Positions 1 through 10,307 of a stretch of 39,668 nt of DNA are shown here, in pieces. The notes under the pieces were generated by a model that made no database searches, was not told the origin of the DNA, and saw only the letters and a program-made list of their open reading frames with translations. The DNA is taken from NCBI GenBank assembly GCA_944331935.1, contig CALVIV010000008.1, forward strand, positions 1-39,668, written 5' to 3'. The translations under genes and the position numbers were made by a program. Source of the DNA: an uncultured Bacilli bacterium. GTDB taxonomy: Bacteria; Bacillota_I; Bacilli_A; RF39; UBA660. The stretch's first letter is position 1. Each line of letters starts with the position of its first letter.

Positions 1-80
1 CTTGTCATACAATCAACTACCTTTTATTTATTATATCAGAAATTTGATTGCGAAGAAATTTCACTCCTTAAAGCTGTATA

Positions 81-3000
81 TTATATGTTTTTTATTGACT
101 TTTTCTCGTTTTTATTTCTAATAGAAATATATATTAAAATTCCACCAATTAAAATCAATACTCCTCCAGTTAAATATATATATGTAGCATTACTATAAGT
201 ATTAGGAACTTCTACAGGTTTAGAATTATACATAACTGCACTTTGAATATCACCAGTCTCTAATATTTCAAAATCTACAACAGATGTATTTAAAACATAA
301 CCATCTGGGGCTATAGTCTCTGTAAGAGTATATCTACCTACTGGAAGTTTCTCTATATAATATGGTGTATCAGTAGAAGTCCATTCTTCTACTACTTCTC
401 CATTACTATCTCTAATTACTAAATGAGCTCCCTCTACTTCCTCACTATTAGCCATATCTTTTTTACTAATATTTATCTTAGTAAAGTCATTAACATAATT
501 TATTATACTTACATCACTATTATCAGTAACACTAAAGTATATAGGATTACTATTAATGATTACACCATCTGGTACATCTAACTGCTTTAATACATAATCT
601 CCAAGTTCTAAAGTATCACTAGTATACCCATCTTTAGTAGTATTAAACTCATCAACTATTTTTCCAGTTCTAGTCTCTAATCTATACTTATATCCTTCTT
701 CTGCATCTACCACTAATTTTTTATTATTAATACTAACAGTAGTAACATCATTACTAATATTAACAGTCTGAACTTTACCTGTCTCTAATACTTCAAAGGT
801 AATTTTAGATCCCGTTCCAACATAACCAGCTGGAGCTTCAATTTCCGTTAAACTATAAATACCTGGACTAAGTCTTTTAACAGTATAAGGGCTATCCCCA
901 CTAACAAAAGTAATAGCATCCATTTCACCATCTTCACGATTTAACTGCATAGTCGCTCCACTAATATATTCACCCGTTCTAGCATCTATTTTACCTAGAT
1001 TTAATGTAACTGGTTTGTTTTTTATTGTAATACTAACTTCAGGTGTATCTTTATTAAGAGTAAATTCATGCAAAGTATTATCTAATACATATCCACTTGC
1101 CGCTCTAATCTCTTTAACATAATATGTACCTTCATTTAAATCAGATATATTTGTAGGACTATCAGTAGTAGTAAAAGTTTTGATCGCAGCATCTGCATTT
1201 TTATCTTTATAAATACCTAAAGTAACACCACTGATTAAGTCCCCTGTCTCACTATCTACCTTAGAAATAGTAACTTTTGTTTTCTTATTTGTAATAGTAT
1301 AAGTAACCACATCATCAGTATCTTTAATAGTAACAGTAACTCTACCTGTATTACGAACATAACCAGTTGGAGCTTCTAACTCTTCTAAATAATATGTACC
1401 ACTACTTAAGCCTCTAATAACATGAGGTGTACTTCCACTAGTAAATGTCTCTACTTCATCCCCATCGCTATCAACAAGTCTAAGTTTTGCACCTGCTACA
1501 TACTCTTTTGTATCTTCATCTACTTTACCAAGTCTTACTTCATTTCTTTTATTTTTAAATTCTACCTGTAAATTGCTAGTATCTTCATTAACTACAAAAC
1601 TAATAGGATTACTATCTAAAACATAACCAGCTGGAGTTTTAGTCTCTTTAACATAGTAAGTACCAGGAGCAAGTTTTGATAAGACATGAGGAGTACTAGA
1701 AGTTGTAAAAGTTTCAACCACTCCACCAGAACTATTAGTTACTTGTAAAGTCGCTCCACTAACTGGATTACTAGTTTCACTATCCACTTTAATAATACTA
1801 ATCTGATTCTTTGAATTATAAAATGTTACTGTTAAAGGTTCAGTCTGATTAGAAGTAACTGTAAAATTAACAGGACTCTCACTTAAAACATATCCAGCCG
1901 GAGCTTTTATCTCAACAACTTTATATTCACCTGGATCAAGTCCTCTAATAACATGACCACTAGTAGTTGTAGTCCATTCATCAATAGTCCTATTATCAGA
2001 AACTCTAACTAATCTTAGAGTCGCTCCACTAATCATGCTTCTATCACTAGCATCTCTTTTTTCAATAGTTATTTCATTCTTTTCGTCTTCAAAATCGACT
2101 GTTACTTTAGGATTATTTTTATTTATAGTAAACTCTTTCTCTTCATTATTTACAATATATCCTGAAGGAGCAGACTCTTCTACTATTTTATAAGTACCAG
2201 AAGTAAGTCCTGGAACAGAAACATAATCATTTGTAGAAGTAAATCTATAAACTTCTCCATTACTACTATTTAATATTTTTAAAACCGCTCCACTAACAGG
2301 ATTACCCGTATCACTATCAACCTTTCTAATAAGCACTTCAAAAGGTTTATTAGTAATAGTTTTAGTAGGATTTAAATTAGATGTATCAATAACTATATTA
2401 CTACTAGCATTATCTATATAATAACCATCTGGGGCAGATATCTCTTTAATTGTATATTCTCCAGGTAATAAATTACTAATTGTATAGTTACTTGTACTTG
2501 TTGTAAAGCTTGCTACTACTTGATTATTAATAGCCCTTCTAACTTCTATATTAGCACCTGCTAAAGGACTATTAGTATCACTAGCTATTTTCTTTATTGT
2601 TAAACTTCCTGTTGGCATAGTTACTCTACTAGATATTGTTTTCTGTTTAGCAACAGGCATTAAAGCTGCTGCTACTGATCTTTGCATCTCTTCAGTAGGA
2701 GGAGTATAACTATAAGCAGCATATTCTGTATAATTAACTGTTACACTTATATTTACACTTATAGGATTAGATATATCAGCAAGATTAACCCTCAACCAAA
2801 AACCTTCTCCGCTTATATCATCACTACCATCCATAACTTCAACCGCACTATTATCAACACTAACACTATAACTATCATATTTAACATTACTATCTATAGT
2901 TATTCTATCAGTTACTAAATATTTATTATCACTACTCAAATGAAAATCATTACTATCAATACTAAAAGTTGGCTCTATTGTAACTGGATTATTTTTTGCA

Positions 3001-3554
3001 TTAACCGCTCCTTCTATTAAAGGTCCAATATATTTATAATAACTACTACTTTGTATAACTTCTTTCTGATGAGAAGTTAAATTATTAGTATTACTGGTTA
3101 AATCTTGATACCACCATATCGCTACTTGTGTTAAGTAATCATCATTTGCATTATTACCAGTTAAAGATTTACTAGGATAACCATTCTCTAATATATATAC
3201 ATAACCTGAATCAAGTTCTTCTTCACTTCTAGTGATAGTATAATCAGAAGCCCATTCTTTATGTTTATCAAGGCAATAAACAGTATACCTAGTACCACTA
3301 CTAGATGTTGCATAATATGGTACTAAAGCTAAAATTTCTGCATCATCGCTTAAACTAGGAAATAAATTAACTCTATCTGCATTACTACCCATACCAGTAG
3401 TTAAAGAATCTGGAATCTCAGTTGGTAAAGCATATGAACCTGCAACAGTCTTAGAAAAAAACATTACCATAACTGCCGATATCACTATACTGATAGTAAC
3501 CTTTAACCAATCATTATTACCTTTCTTAAATAGTTTACCAACTTTTTTCATCAT
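81..3554 (-). CDS. Thioester-headed Cna-B repeat surface adhesin, 9 repeats
   Basis: A cell-wall-anchored adhesin or pilin-like protein. The N-terminus has a basic stretch and a hydrophobic signal segment (about residues 18-40). A thioester domain follows: the Cys in YTVYCLDK (about residue 94) and the Gln in YLTQVAIWW (about 143) are the expected partners of an internal Cys-Gln thioester. From about residue 315 there are nine Cna-B modules of 85-90 residues, each with a Lys near the start and a TYYVKE/YTLTE-type Glu strand, the layout of isopeptide-stabilised SpaA/Cna-B domains; module 8 is degenerate. The C-terminus has VPNTYSN, a hydrophobic helix and a Lys-rich tail, which reads as a sortase sorting signal of unusual sequence. 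The GTG nine bases upstream lies inside the Shine-Dalgarno AGGTG, so the ATG at 3554 is taken as start. Its neighbour at 3605 is a paralogue. No sortase is seen in the window. Confidence 0.9.
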   Translation of the reverse strand: MMKKVGKLFKKGNNDWLKVTISIVISAVMVMFFSKTVAGSYALPTEIPDSLTTGMGSNADRVNLFPSLSDDAEILALVPYYATSSSGTRYTVYCLDKHKEWASDYTITRSEEELDSGYVYILENGYPSKSLTGNNANDDYLTQVAIWWYQDLTSNTNNLTSHQKEVIQSSSYYKYIGPLIEGAVNAKNNPVTIEPTFSIDSNDFHLSSDNKYLVTDRITIDSNVKYDSYSVSVDNSAVEVMDGSDDISGEGFWLRVNLADISNPISVNISVTVNYTEYAAYSYTPPTEEMQRSVAAALMPVAKQKTISSRVTMPTGSLTIKKIASDTNSPLAGANIEVRRAINNQVVASFTTSTSNYTISNLLPGEYTIKEISAPDGYYIDNASSNIVIDTSNLNPTKTITNKPFEVLIRKVDSDTGNPVSGAVLKILNSSNGEVYRFTSTNDYVSVPGLTSGTYKIVEESAPSGYIVNNEEKEFTINKNNPKVTVDFEDEKNEITIEKRDASDRSMISGATLRLVRVSDNRTIDEWTTTTSGHVIRGLDPGEYKVVEIKAPAGYVLSESPVNFTVTSNQTEPLTVTFYNSKNQISIIKVDSETSNPVSGATLQVTNSSGGVVETFTTSSTPHVLSKLAPGTYYVKETKTPAGYVLDSNPISFVVNEDTSNLQVEFKNKRNEVRLGKVDEDTKEYVAGAKLRLVDSDGDEVETFTSGSTPHVIRGLSSGTYYLEELEAPTGYVRNTGRVTVTIKDTDDVVTYTITNKKTKVTISKVDSETGDLISGVTLGIYKDKNADAAIKTFTTTDSPTNISDLNEGTYYVKEIRAASGYVLDNTLHEFTLNKDTPEVSITIKNKPVTLNLGKIDARTGEYISGATMQLNREDGEMDAITFVSGDSPYTVKRLSPGIYSLTEIEAPAGYVGTGSKITFEVLETGKVQTVNISNDVTTVSINNKKLVVDAEEGYKYRLETRTGKIVDEFNTTKDGYTSDTLELGDYVLKQLDVPDGVIINSNPIYFSVTDNSDVSIINYVNDFTKINISKKDMANSEEVEGAHLVIRDSNGEVVEEWTSTDTPYYIEKLPVGRYTLTETIAPDGYVLNTSVVDFEILETGDIQSAVMYNSKPVEVPNTYSNATYIYLTGGVLILIGGILIYISIRNKNEKKSIKNI

Positions 3555-3565
3555 AACAATCACCT

Positions 3566-3612
3566 ATCTTATATAAGTATAACATAAAAAATAGTAACTA
3601 AATACTATTTTT
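3566..3612 (-). terminator. Terminator of the upstream adhesin plus promoter of the next
   Basis: On the minus strand a stem AATAGTA / TTACTATT is followed by a T run and overlaps the stop region of the 3605 gene. A -10-like TATACT lies directly after it, followed by AGATAGGTGATT with the ribosome binding site of the next gene. The same terminator-promoter-RBS cassette is found in front of the 3605 gene, so the tandem duplication included the control region. The -35 element is not convincing. Confidence 0.6.
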
Positions 3613-6007
3613 TCTTTTTCTTAGAAATTATCATTATAGAAGCCCCTACTACAATTAAACCTCCCCCAATTATATAAATATAAATAGCATTACTAGAAGT
3701 ATTAGGAACTTCTACAGGCTTAGAATTAAACATAACAGCAGTTTGTACTTCACCTGTCTCTAATACTTCAAAATCAACTACTGAAGTATTTAGGATATAA
3801 CCATCTGGAGCAATAGTCTCTGTTAAAGTATATTTTCCAACAGGTAATCTTTCTATATAATGAGGAGTATTTGTAGAAGTCCATTCTTCTACTACTTTAC
3901 CTTTACTATCTTTTATTACTAAATGAGCCCCTGCTACTTCTTCACTATTTGTAATATCTTTCTTACTAATTTCTACTTTAGTAAAATCATTAGTATAATT
4001 TATAGAACTAACTATATTACTATTAGTTACACTAAAGTAATATGGTGTTTTATTTTTAATATTACCATCTGGAACAGATACTTCTTCTAAAGAATAATCT
4101 CCTAAAGCTAATTCTTCACTAGTATAGACTTTATCAGTAACTTTAATTTTTTCTACTAAATTACCTTTACTATCTTTTAGATTAAACTGATACCCTTCCA
4201 TACCCTTAGTATCTATAACTAATTTTCTATTATTAACACTTATACTAATAAAATCACTATCTAAAGAAACTTCTTGTACTTTACCAGTATTTAAAACTTC
4301 AAAAATAATCTTTGAATTACTACTAACATATCCATCAGGTGCTTCTACCTCTTCAAGACTATATTGTCCAGGAGTCAAACCACTAACAATATATGGCTCT
4401 TTAGTAGTAACAAAAGTAATAGGTTCCATATTTCCATTTATACTACTTAATTTTAAAGTAGCACCACTAATTATTTCTCCAGTACTAGCATCTCTTTTAA
4501 CAATTGCCACACTATTTTTCTTATTACTAATATTATAAGTATAAACTCTAGTATTATCATTAATATTAATAGTTACCCTCTCTTCATTTAAAAGATAACC
4601 AGGAGGAGGAGTTACTTCTTCTAAATAATATGTACCATTATCTAGTCCTCTAATAACATAAGGCTCACCTGTTGTAACAAAAGTCGCTACTTCATCACCT
4701 CTACTATTAGTAAGTTTTAAAGTCGCTCCTGCTACATACTCACCCGTATCTGCATCTACCTTACCAAGTCTAACTTCATTTTCTTTTATATTTTCAATAG
4801 TCTTACTAATATTTAGATTATTTGTATTAATAACAACATTATAAGTAGAAGTATTTAACTCATAACCACTAGGTGCAGATGTCTCTTTAATTGTATACTC
4901 TCCAGGTAATAAATTACTAATTGTATAATCATTTGTACTTGTTGTAAAACTTGCTACTACTTGATTATTAATAACTCTTCTAACTTCTATATTAGCACCT
5001 GCTAAAGGACTATTAGTCTCACTATCTACTTTCTTTATTGTTAAACTTCCCGTTGGCATACCTACATTACTAGATATAGTTTTTTGTTTAGAAACAGGTA
5101 CTAAAGCTGCTGGCAAAGCATCTTGCATTAAATCATTATCTGGTGTATAACTATAAGCTTCATACTCTTTATAATTAACTGTTACACTAATATTTACACT
5201 TATAGGATTAGATATATTTGCAAGATTAACTCTTAATTTAAAGCCATTACCACTATTAATAGTACCACTTACTACACTATTATTACTATCTAATACTTCT
5301 ACCGCACTATTATTAACACTAACAGTATAACTATCAAAATTAACATTAGAATTTACTGTTATTATATCTGTAATTAAGTATTTATTATCGCTACTAAGCT
5401 TAAAATCACTACTATTTATACTAAAACTAGGATTAATAATAACTGGATTATTACTAGCATTAACTGCCCCATTTATTAATGATTCTATATATCTATAATA
5501 TGAACTACTCTGTATTACTGATTTTTGATTACTAGTTAAGTTATTAGTACCCTCGTATAAATCTTGATACCACCACACTGCTATCTGAGTTAAGTAATCA
5601 TCATAAGAATCATTACCAGTTAAACTCTTAGCAGGATAACCATTTTGTATTAAATAAACATATCCTGCATCTAAAGGTGCATTATCTTTAGTAATAGTAT
5701 GATTAGGTGCCCACTCTTTTTCTTTATCAAGGCAATATACCGTATATCTAGTACCACCTGATGTAGCATAATATGGAACTAAGTATAATAGTTCATCACC
5801 ATCTAGATCATTAAAGAGATTAATTCTTTCTGAATTATCCCCCATTCCTGATGTCAAAGTATCAGGTAAAGTATCAGGAATTGCATAAGATGTTGCAATT
5901 GCTTTAGAAAAAAACATTACCATAACTGCTGAAATTACTATACTGGCAGTAACCTTTAACCAATCATTATTACCTTTCTTAAATAATTTACTAACTTTCT
6001 TTAGCAT
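3605..6007 (-). CDS. Thioester-headed Cna-B repeat surface adhesin, 5 repeats
   Basis: Paralogue of the protein at 81-3554 and its upstream neighbour on the same strand. It shares the signal segment, the thioester pair (Cys in YTVYCLDKEKEW, Gln in YLTQIAVWWYQ), the spacer domain and the last modules, but has five Cna-B modules instead of nine. The length difference of 357 residues is almost exactly four modules of 89, so the two genes differ by gain or loss of whole modules. The C-terminus has VPNTSSN, a membrane helix and a KKKK tail, again a sortase-type anchor with an atypical motif. Start: GTG and ATG codons at 6016 and 6013 overlap or touch the Shine-Dalgarno AGGTG; ATG at 6007 has six bases of spacing, the same as in the paralogue. 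Likely role is covalent adhesion to host or matrix proteins (inference from the thioester domain). Confidence 0.9.
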   Translation of the reverse strand: MLKKVSKLFKKGNNDWLKVTASIVISAVMVMFFSKAIATSYAIPDTLPDTLTSGMGDNSERINLFNDLDGDELLYLVPYYATSGGTRYTVYCLDKEKEWAPNHTITKDNAPLDAGYVYLIQNGYPAKSLTGNDSYDDYLTQIAVWWYQDLYEGTNNLTSNQKSVIQSSSYYRYIESLINGAVNASNNPVIINPSFSINSSDFKLSSDNKYLITDIITVNSNVNFDSYTVSVNNSAVEVLDSNNSVVSGTINSGNGFKLRVNLANISNPISVNISVTVNYKEYEAYSYTPDNDLMQDALPAALVPVSKQKTISSNVGMPTGSLTIKKVDSETNSPLAGANIEVRRVINNQVVASFTTSTNDYTISNLLPGEYTIKETSAPSGYELNTSTYNVVINTNNLNISKTIENIKENEVRLGKVDADTGEYVAGATLKLTNSRGDEVATFVTTGEPYVIRGLDNGTYYLEEVTPPPGYLLNEERVTININDNTRVYTYNISNKKNSVAIVKRDASTGEIISGATLKLSSINGNMEPITFVTTKEPYIVSGLTPGQYSLEEVEAPDGYVSSNSKIIFEVLNTGKVQEVSLDSDFISISVNNRKLVIDTKGMEGYQFNLKDSKGNLVEKIKVTDKVYTSEELALGDYSLEEVSVPDGNIKNKTPYYFSVTNSNIVSSINYTNDFTKVEISKKDITNSEEVAGAHLVIKDSKGKVVEEWTSTNTPHYIERLPVGKYTLTETIAPDGYILNTSVVDFEVLETGEVQTAVMFNSKPVEVPNTSSNAIYIYIIGGGLIVVGASIMIISKKKKK

Positions 6008-6020
6008 ACCCATCACCTAT

Positions 6021-6068
6021 CTTACTAACAAGTATACCATAAAAAAAATAGTAAGGAAATACTATTCT
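6021..6068 (-). terminator. Terminator of tex plus promoter of adhesin gene
   Basis: Minus-strand stem AATAGTA / TACTATT followed by TTTTTTTT overlaps the last codons of tex. GGTATACTTG then supplies a -10-like element before the adhesin RBS. It is the same arrangement as at 3566-3612. Confidence 0.6.
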
Positions 6069-8209
6069 TCTATTAAACTTAAACTAACTTTCTTCTTATC
6101 TAAGTCTATTGCCTCTACATAACAATCAACTATATCGCCAACACTAAATAGATCACTAGGATTTTTAATATATTGATGTGTTAGTTTTGAAATGTGAGCA
6201 AGTCCATCATTCTTTAGGCCTATATCAATAAATAGACCAAAGTCGACTACATTACGTACAGTTCCCTGTAGTTTATCTCCAATTTTTAAGTCTTCTAGAT
6301 GTAAGATATCACTTCTTAAAATTGGTTGTGGATAATCATCTCTTAAATCCCTCATAGGCTTTTCTAAAGACTCTATAATATCAGTTAAAGTATATTTATC
6401 AATATTGATTGTCTTACTAAGACTCTCTACATCTAAATCATTAAGTTTATTAATAAGTTCACTTCTACCTAAATCATTAACACTAAATCCTAAATAATTA
6501 AGAAGTTTAAGAGTCTTATCATAACTTTCAGGATGAATTGAAGTTTTATCTAGTGGATTATCTCCATCTAATATTCTAAGGAATCCTACTGACTGTTCAT
6601 AAACTTTATCAGTAACTCCTTTTACATCATGAATCTCATCTCTATTTCTAAATTTGCCATGACTCTCTCTAAAGGCAATGATATTATCTATTACTTTTTT
6701 GTTTAAGCCTGATATGTATTTTAATAAGGATGGGCTAGCTGTATTAATATTAACACCAACTCCATTAACAGCTTTACTAACAACAAAATTTAAAGATTCA
6801 TCTAACTTCTTAACAGGTACATCATGTTGATAAAGACCAACTCCTATACTTTTAGGATCTATTTTAACAAGTTCAGATAAAGCATCTTGTACCCTTCTTC
6901 CAATACTAACTGCACTTCTTTTTTCCACAGTTAATTGTGGAAACTCTTCTATTGCAAGCTTACTTGCAGAATATACTGATGCCCCTGCTTCACTTACTAT
7001 TATATAAGATACATCTCTTTTAGCATCTTTAATTGCCTCTGCTACAAAAGCTTCACTCTCACGAGAAGCCGTACCATTACCGATAGCGATTACATCTATA
7101 TTATATTTATCAATTAGTTCAAGTAATTTCTTCTTAGAGCCTTCTATATCATTATGAGGTTCTGTTGGATAGATAACATCAATATCTAAGACTTTACCAG
7201 TCTTATCTAAAACAGCAAGTTTACAACCCGTTCTAAAAGCAGGATCATACCCTAATACAGTTTTATCTTTTAAAGGAGGTGTAAGTAATAGTTTCTCTAC
7301 ATTAAATGAAAAATTTTCAATAGCACGTTCTTCACCTTTTTCTTTAAGTTCAGCCCTAACCTCTCTATCTACACTAGGAAGTATTAAACGTTTAAGACTA
7401 TCGTTAATTGCTTCAAGTATTATAGGATAACAGAAAGACTCTTTATTCTTAATAACTTTAGTCTCTAAATATTTAACTATTTTCTCTACATCATAATCTA
7501 ACTTAACAGAAAGTACTCCTTCTTTCTCTCCTCTATTAATCGCTAATATTCGATGTGGTTTAATATGTTTAACTGTTTCACTAAACTCATAATAGTTACT
7601 ATAAGTCTTATTTTCATCAATAGCATTTTTCTTTAATTTACTAACAATTACCCCTTCCCTAAAGATATAACTTCTAATCCATTTTCTATAATAAGCATTA
7701 TCACTTATCCATTCAGCGATAATATATTTAGCCCCCATAATAGCATCTTCCACAGTCTTAACTTTATCATTAAGGTACTTAGCGGCAATAGTATTAATAT
7801 CTCCTTTAGTAGGACATGACATAATAATCTTGGCAAGAGGCTCTAATCCATTATTAATAGCATCAGTTGCCTTAGTCTTTTTCTTCTCTTTATAAGGACG
7901 ATATAAATCATCTACTTCCACAAGCTTAGTACACTTCATAATAGAAGATTTCAACTCATCAGTAAGTAACCCCTTTTCATCAATTAATCTAATAACATCA
8001 TCTTTTCTTTTCATTAAATTAACTTGATACTGATAAACATCATCAATAGACTTAATAACCTCTTCATTTAAAGCCCCAGTCGCTTCTTTACGATATCTTG
8101 CAATAAAAGGAATAGTATTACCTTCCTCTAATAATTTTAAAACAGTCATAACTTGTTTCTTACTAATATCTAAATCTTTACTAATTTCTTCAATAATTAC
8201 TTCGTTCAT
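6062..8209 (-). CDS. tex: Tex family RNA-binding transcription accessory protein
   Basis: Tex is a conserved cytoplasmic nucleic-acid-binding protein linked to transcription and stress tolerance. All family blocks are seen in order: the helical N-terminal region with IPFIARYRKEATGALNEE, the YqgF/RNase H-like domain with LGYDPAFRTGCKLAVLD (about residue 320) and IGNGTASRESE, the helix-hairpin-helix region with NINTASPSLL and KFRNRDEI (about 490-555), and a C-terminal S1 domain with GTVRNVVDFGLFIDIG (about 650-715). Length about 715 residues is normal. Start: the frame is open to a TTG at 8230, but the ATG at 8209 is preceded by AGAGGA with good spacing and begins the usual MNE.. N-terminus. 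It appears to be its own transcription unit, with a terminator of gene A upstream and its own terminator downstream. Confidence 0.95.
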   Translation of the reverse strand: MNEVIIEEISKDLDISKKQVMTVLKLLEEGNTIPFIARYRKEATGALNEEVIKSIDDVYQYQVNLMKRKDDVIRLIDEKGLLTDELKSSIMKCTKLVEVDDLYRPYKEKKKTKATDAINNGLEPLAKIIMSCPTKGDINTIAAKYLNDKVKTVEDAIMGAKYIIAEWISDNAYYRKWIRSYIFREGVIVSKLKKNAIDENKTYSNYYEFSETVKHIKPHRILAINRGEKEGVLSVKLDYDVEKIVKYLETKVIKNKESFCYPIILEAINDSLKRLILPSVDREVRAELKEKGEERAIENFSFNVEKLLLTPPLKDKTVLGYDPAFRTGCKLAVLDKTGKVLDIDVIYPTEPHNDIEGSKKKLLELIDKYNIDVIAIGNGTASRESEAFVAEAIKDAKRDVSYIIVSEAGASVYSASKLAIEEFPQLTVEKRSAVSIGRRVQDALSELVKIDPKSIGVGLYQHDVPVKKLDESLNFVVSKAVNGVGVNINTASPSLLKYISGLNKKVIDNIIAFRESHGKFRNRDEIHDVKGVTDKVYEQSVGFLRILDGDNPLDKTSIHPESYDKTLKLLNYLGFSVNDLGRSELINKLNDLDVESLSKTINIDKYTLTDIIESLEKPMRDLRDDYPQPILRSDILHLEDLKIGDKLQGTVRNVVDFGLFIDIGLKNDGLAHISKLTHQYIKNPSDLFSVGDIVDCYVEAIDLDKKKVSLSLIEE

Positions 8210-8286
8210 ATAAATCCTCTTTTCTAACAATATCTATTTTAATATAAATAACAAAATGATTAAAGTAAAAGAGAAATATTTGACGT

Positions 8287-8316
8287 AAAAAAAACTAGAA
8301 TATTTTATCCTAGTTC
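8287..8316 (-). terminator. Terminator of surface protein A
   Basis: Minus strand AACTAG - 11-base loop - CTAGTT followed by a run of eight T. The 5' arm contains the last codons of gene A, so the terminator is built from coding sequence. Confidence 0.8.
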
Positions 8317-10251
8317 AATCATAAATGGATTATTTTTAGTCCCATCACCGCTTGTTATGATGATATTAGATTTTAGATTCATGGATGGTTTAATTCCTTC
8401 ATGAGAGGTAGGGAAATGGCCATAATATGATGATCTAGTAAATCCATTACCATAAGTTTGCATACACCAAACTGCCGGAGTTAAAGTCCAATATGATGTA
8501 TTATTTATAGATATATCAAATTGACCTGACATTAATTCTCCTAACCTTAGTAGGCCTACTTTTGCTTCTGTGGTTGTTGAAGTTGTACTAGTCATATTAG
8601 TATCTGTATATTTGGCTAGTTTATATGAGGTATTATATACTACTGTTCCTAAATACCATGTAGTATTATCTTCTATCATTGCTATATTTTCACTAGTTAA
8701 ATACCCATTATTTGGATTTAAATAATTATCATTCAAAAACATTCCTATTTTATTTGCATTTGAATAGTTTACCTCACTATCAGAACTACTAAATGCACTA
8801 GTCACAAAAATACCTTCATTTTTTAGAGGTTCGGCACTGGTTATTTTTGTCCCTATTCCATTTTCATGGCTTACTATTCTATATAAAGTATTTTCTCCTG
8901 TTCCAAATTTTATATACTCCCCACTATACCTTGTAGAAAGTAATGTTCCTGATAAATTAGCATCATTATCTCCTTCTAAACGATAGGGATTATCTTCTGT
9001 TCCATTACCATCTACGATACGAATATTGGATTTTAAATTTATAGTTGGCCTAATACCTTCTGCACTTGCTGGTCCATTATATGATCCTGCACCAGCCGTC
9101 CCAGTAGGATATATTCTATAATAGTAATTACTTGTTTGGTATGGTGTTATTGAAACCCACTCTAGTCCATTATTTAAATAACCATTTGTTCCACCGTTAT
9201 TACTAGACTGATATTCATATATGTTTAAAAGTCCTACTGCATCTGTTACTACTGTACCATCATCCCTTGGTCTTGTTATACTTCCTAAACTTGTAGCATC
9301 TAATGTTGCATTCCATTTTGCATTTGTTACGATAAAATTCTCATAATCTCTTAGATTACCTAAGAAACCATCTACACTTGTATCATTTAACCAATCTTCA
9401 ATATAACTTCCTTTAAATGCAGTACTATCATTTGAAAAAGGTATTACACTTATGTTCCATTGTGTTACTAACTTAGTTGTATTCGCATCATTATTAACAC
9501 TCACCGCTCTCCATAATTTACCAGAGTACCAAATATAATTATTAGGGTCTTCTCCTGTGATAAAGGTATCTACTCCATCATCATACTGATTATCCTTAGG
9601 GATATTAGATAATAACACTTCATTAGTAGGTCCTGTTGTTACAGGCATCTTATCTCCATCTTTACCGTATACATTAACTTGTACACTAAATTGTAATCCT
9701 CCTCCATCTCCTTGAGGGTTATATTCTTCTGTTACATACATTCTAAGTCTATATCTATTAGATTCACTAGAGTTCATACTACTTGTATATAAACTCATCT
9801 CTCCTGCTGGTCTTCCTGTATAGTCATTAGCACTACTCTCTTCATTGTAAGTCTCTGGTGTCATTAACTCTTCTTCACAATCATCTGTTAGTCTTGTCAG
9901 ATATAACTTAATATATTTGCCATCTATCTTTCTGTCTGATGTAGTTACATCCTTTGCACTTATCTCATAATTAATATTGACATTACCTGTAATCTCACTA
10001 CTTACTGTAAAATCAAAATATTCTCCTTCTGTTAATCTTACTTTTCCTGTCTTATCAGTTGTTGGTAGGGCTCCACTCATACTGATGATATTATCATCTT
10101 CAGTATAAGTCATCTTTATCGATCCTGTTGTTATAGTGTTTACTTTACTACCTAGTCCACTATAATTAAAAGCCGCATAACTTACTCCTATTATTGCTAG
10201 TACCATTATTATTAAAGCCACTATTATTACTATGTTTTCTTTCTTCTTCAT
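8305..10251 (-). CDS. Surface protein A: TasA-like head, two lectin-like modules
   Basis: A secreted or membrane-anchored protein of the same family as B (10308) and C (30936). The N-terminus is KKKENIVIIVALIIMVLAI and GVSYAAF, a signal or membrane segment like those of SipW-processed TasA/camelysin proteins. Residues about 30-200 form a beta-rich head nearly identical in all three paralogues. Two related modules of about 200 residues follow, each with a WYSGKLWR or FGTGENTLYRIV strand, a WLND/FLND segment, VGLLN or VGLLR, a W.(S/T)ITP or WTLTP turn, a loop, and G(I)(R/K)P..NLKSN, then DGT..NP. This is the pattern of DUF6273/C-type-lectin-like domains (inference). In this copy both tip loops use ordinary AT-rich codons and end in GIRP or GIKP, so they show no sign of recent diversification. 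It lies 56 bp behind B with AGAGGT as RBS and is probably co-transcribed with it. Confidence 0.75.
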   Translation of the reverse strand: MKKKENIVIIVALIIMVLAIIGVSYAAFNYSGLGSKVNTITTGSIKMTYTEDDNIISMSGALPTTDKTGKVRLTEGEYFDFTVSSEITGNVNINYEISAKDVTTSDRKIDGKYIKLYLTRLTDDCEEELMTPETYNEESSANDYTGRPAGEMSLYTSSMNSSESNRYRLRMYVTEEYNPQGDGGGLQFSVQVNVYGKDGDKMPVTTGPTNEVLLSNIPKDNQYDDGVDTFITGEDPNNYIWYSGKLWRAVSVNNDANTTKLVTQWNISVIPFSNDSTAFKGSYIEDWLNDTSVDGFLGNLRDYENFIVTNAKWNATLDATSLGSITRPRDDGTVVTDAVGLLNIYEYQSSNNGGTNGYLNNGLEWVSITPYQTSNYYYRIYPTGTAGAGSYNGPASAEGIRPTINLKSNIRIVDGNGTEDNPYRLEGDNDANLSGTLLSTRYSGEYIKFGTGENTLYRIVSHENGIGTKITSAEPLKNEGIFVTSAFSSSDSEVNYSNANKIGMFLNDNYLNPNNGYLTSENIAMIEDNTTWYLGTVVYNTSYKLAKYTDTNMTSTTSTTTEAKVGLLRLGELMSGQFDISINNTSYWTLTPAVWCMQTYGNGFTRSSYYGHFPTSHEGIKPSMNLKSNIIITSGDGTKNNPFMIELG

Positions 10252-10307
10252 AAATTAATACCTCTCTATTCTATAAGTCTATCCAATTACCTCTTTTATT
10301 TACTTTA

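Noticed and set aside
2682..2918. Plus-strand ORFs opposite the adhesins and other minus-strand genes
   Set aside because: They are antisense shadows with low-complexity Ile/Thr/Tyr composition and no ribosome sites.
81..3554. A CRISPR array or DNA-level tandem repeat in the Cna-B region
   Set aside because: The periodicity of about 265 bases is at protein-module level, and modules differ too much for a CRISPR or satellite.
3554..3563. GTG starts that extend the adhesins, murE, Abi and other genes by a few codons
   Set aside because: In each case the GTG is part of the AGGTG ribosome-binding sequence, and a later ATG or TTG has normal spacing.
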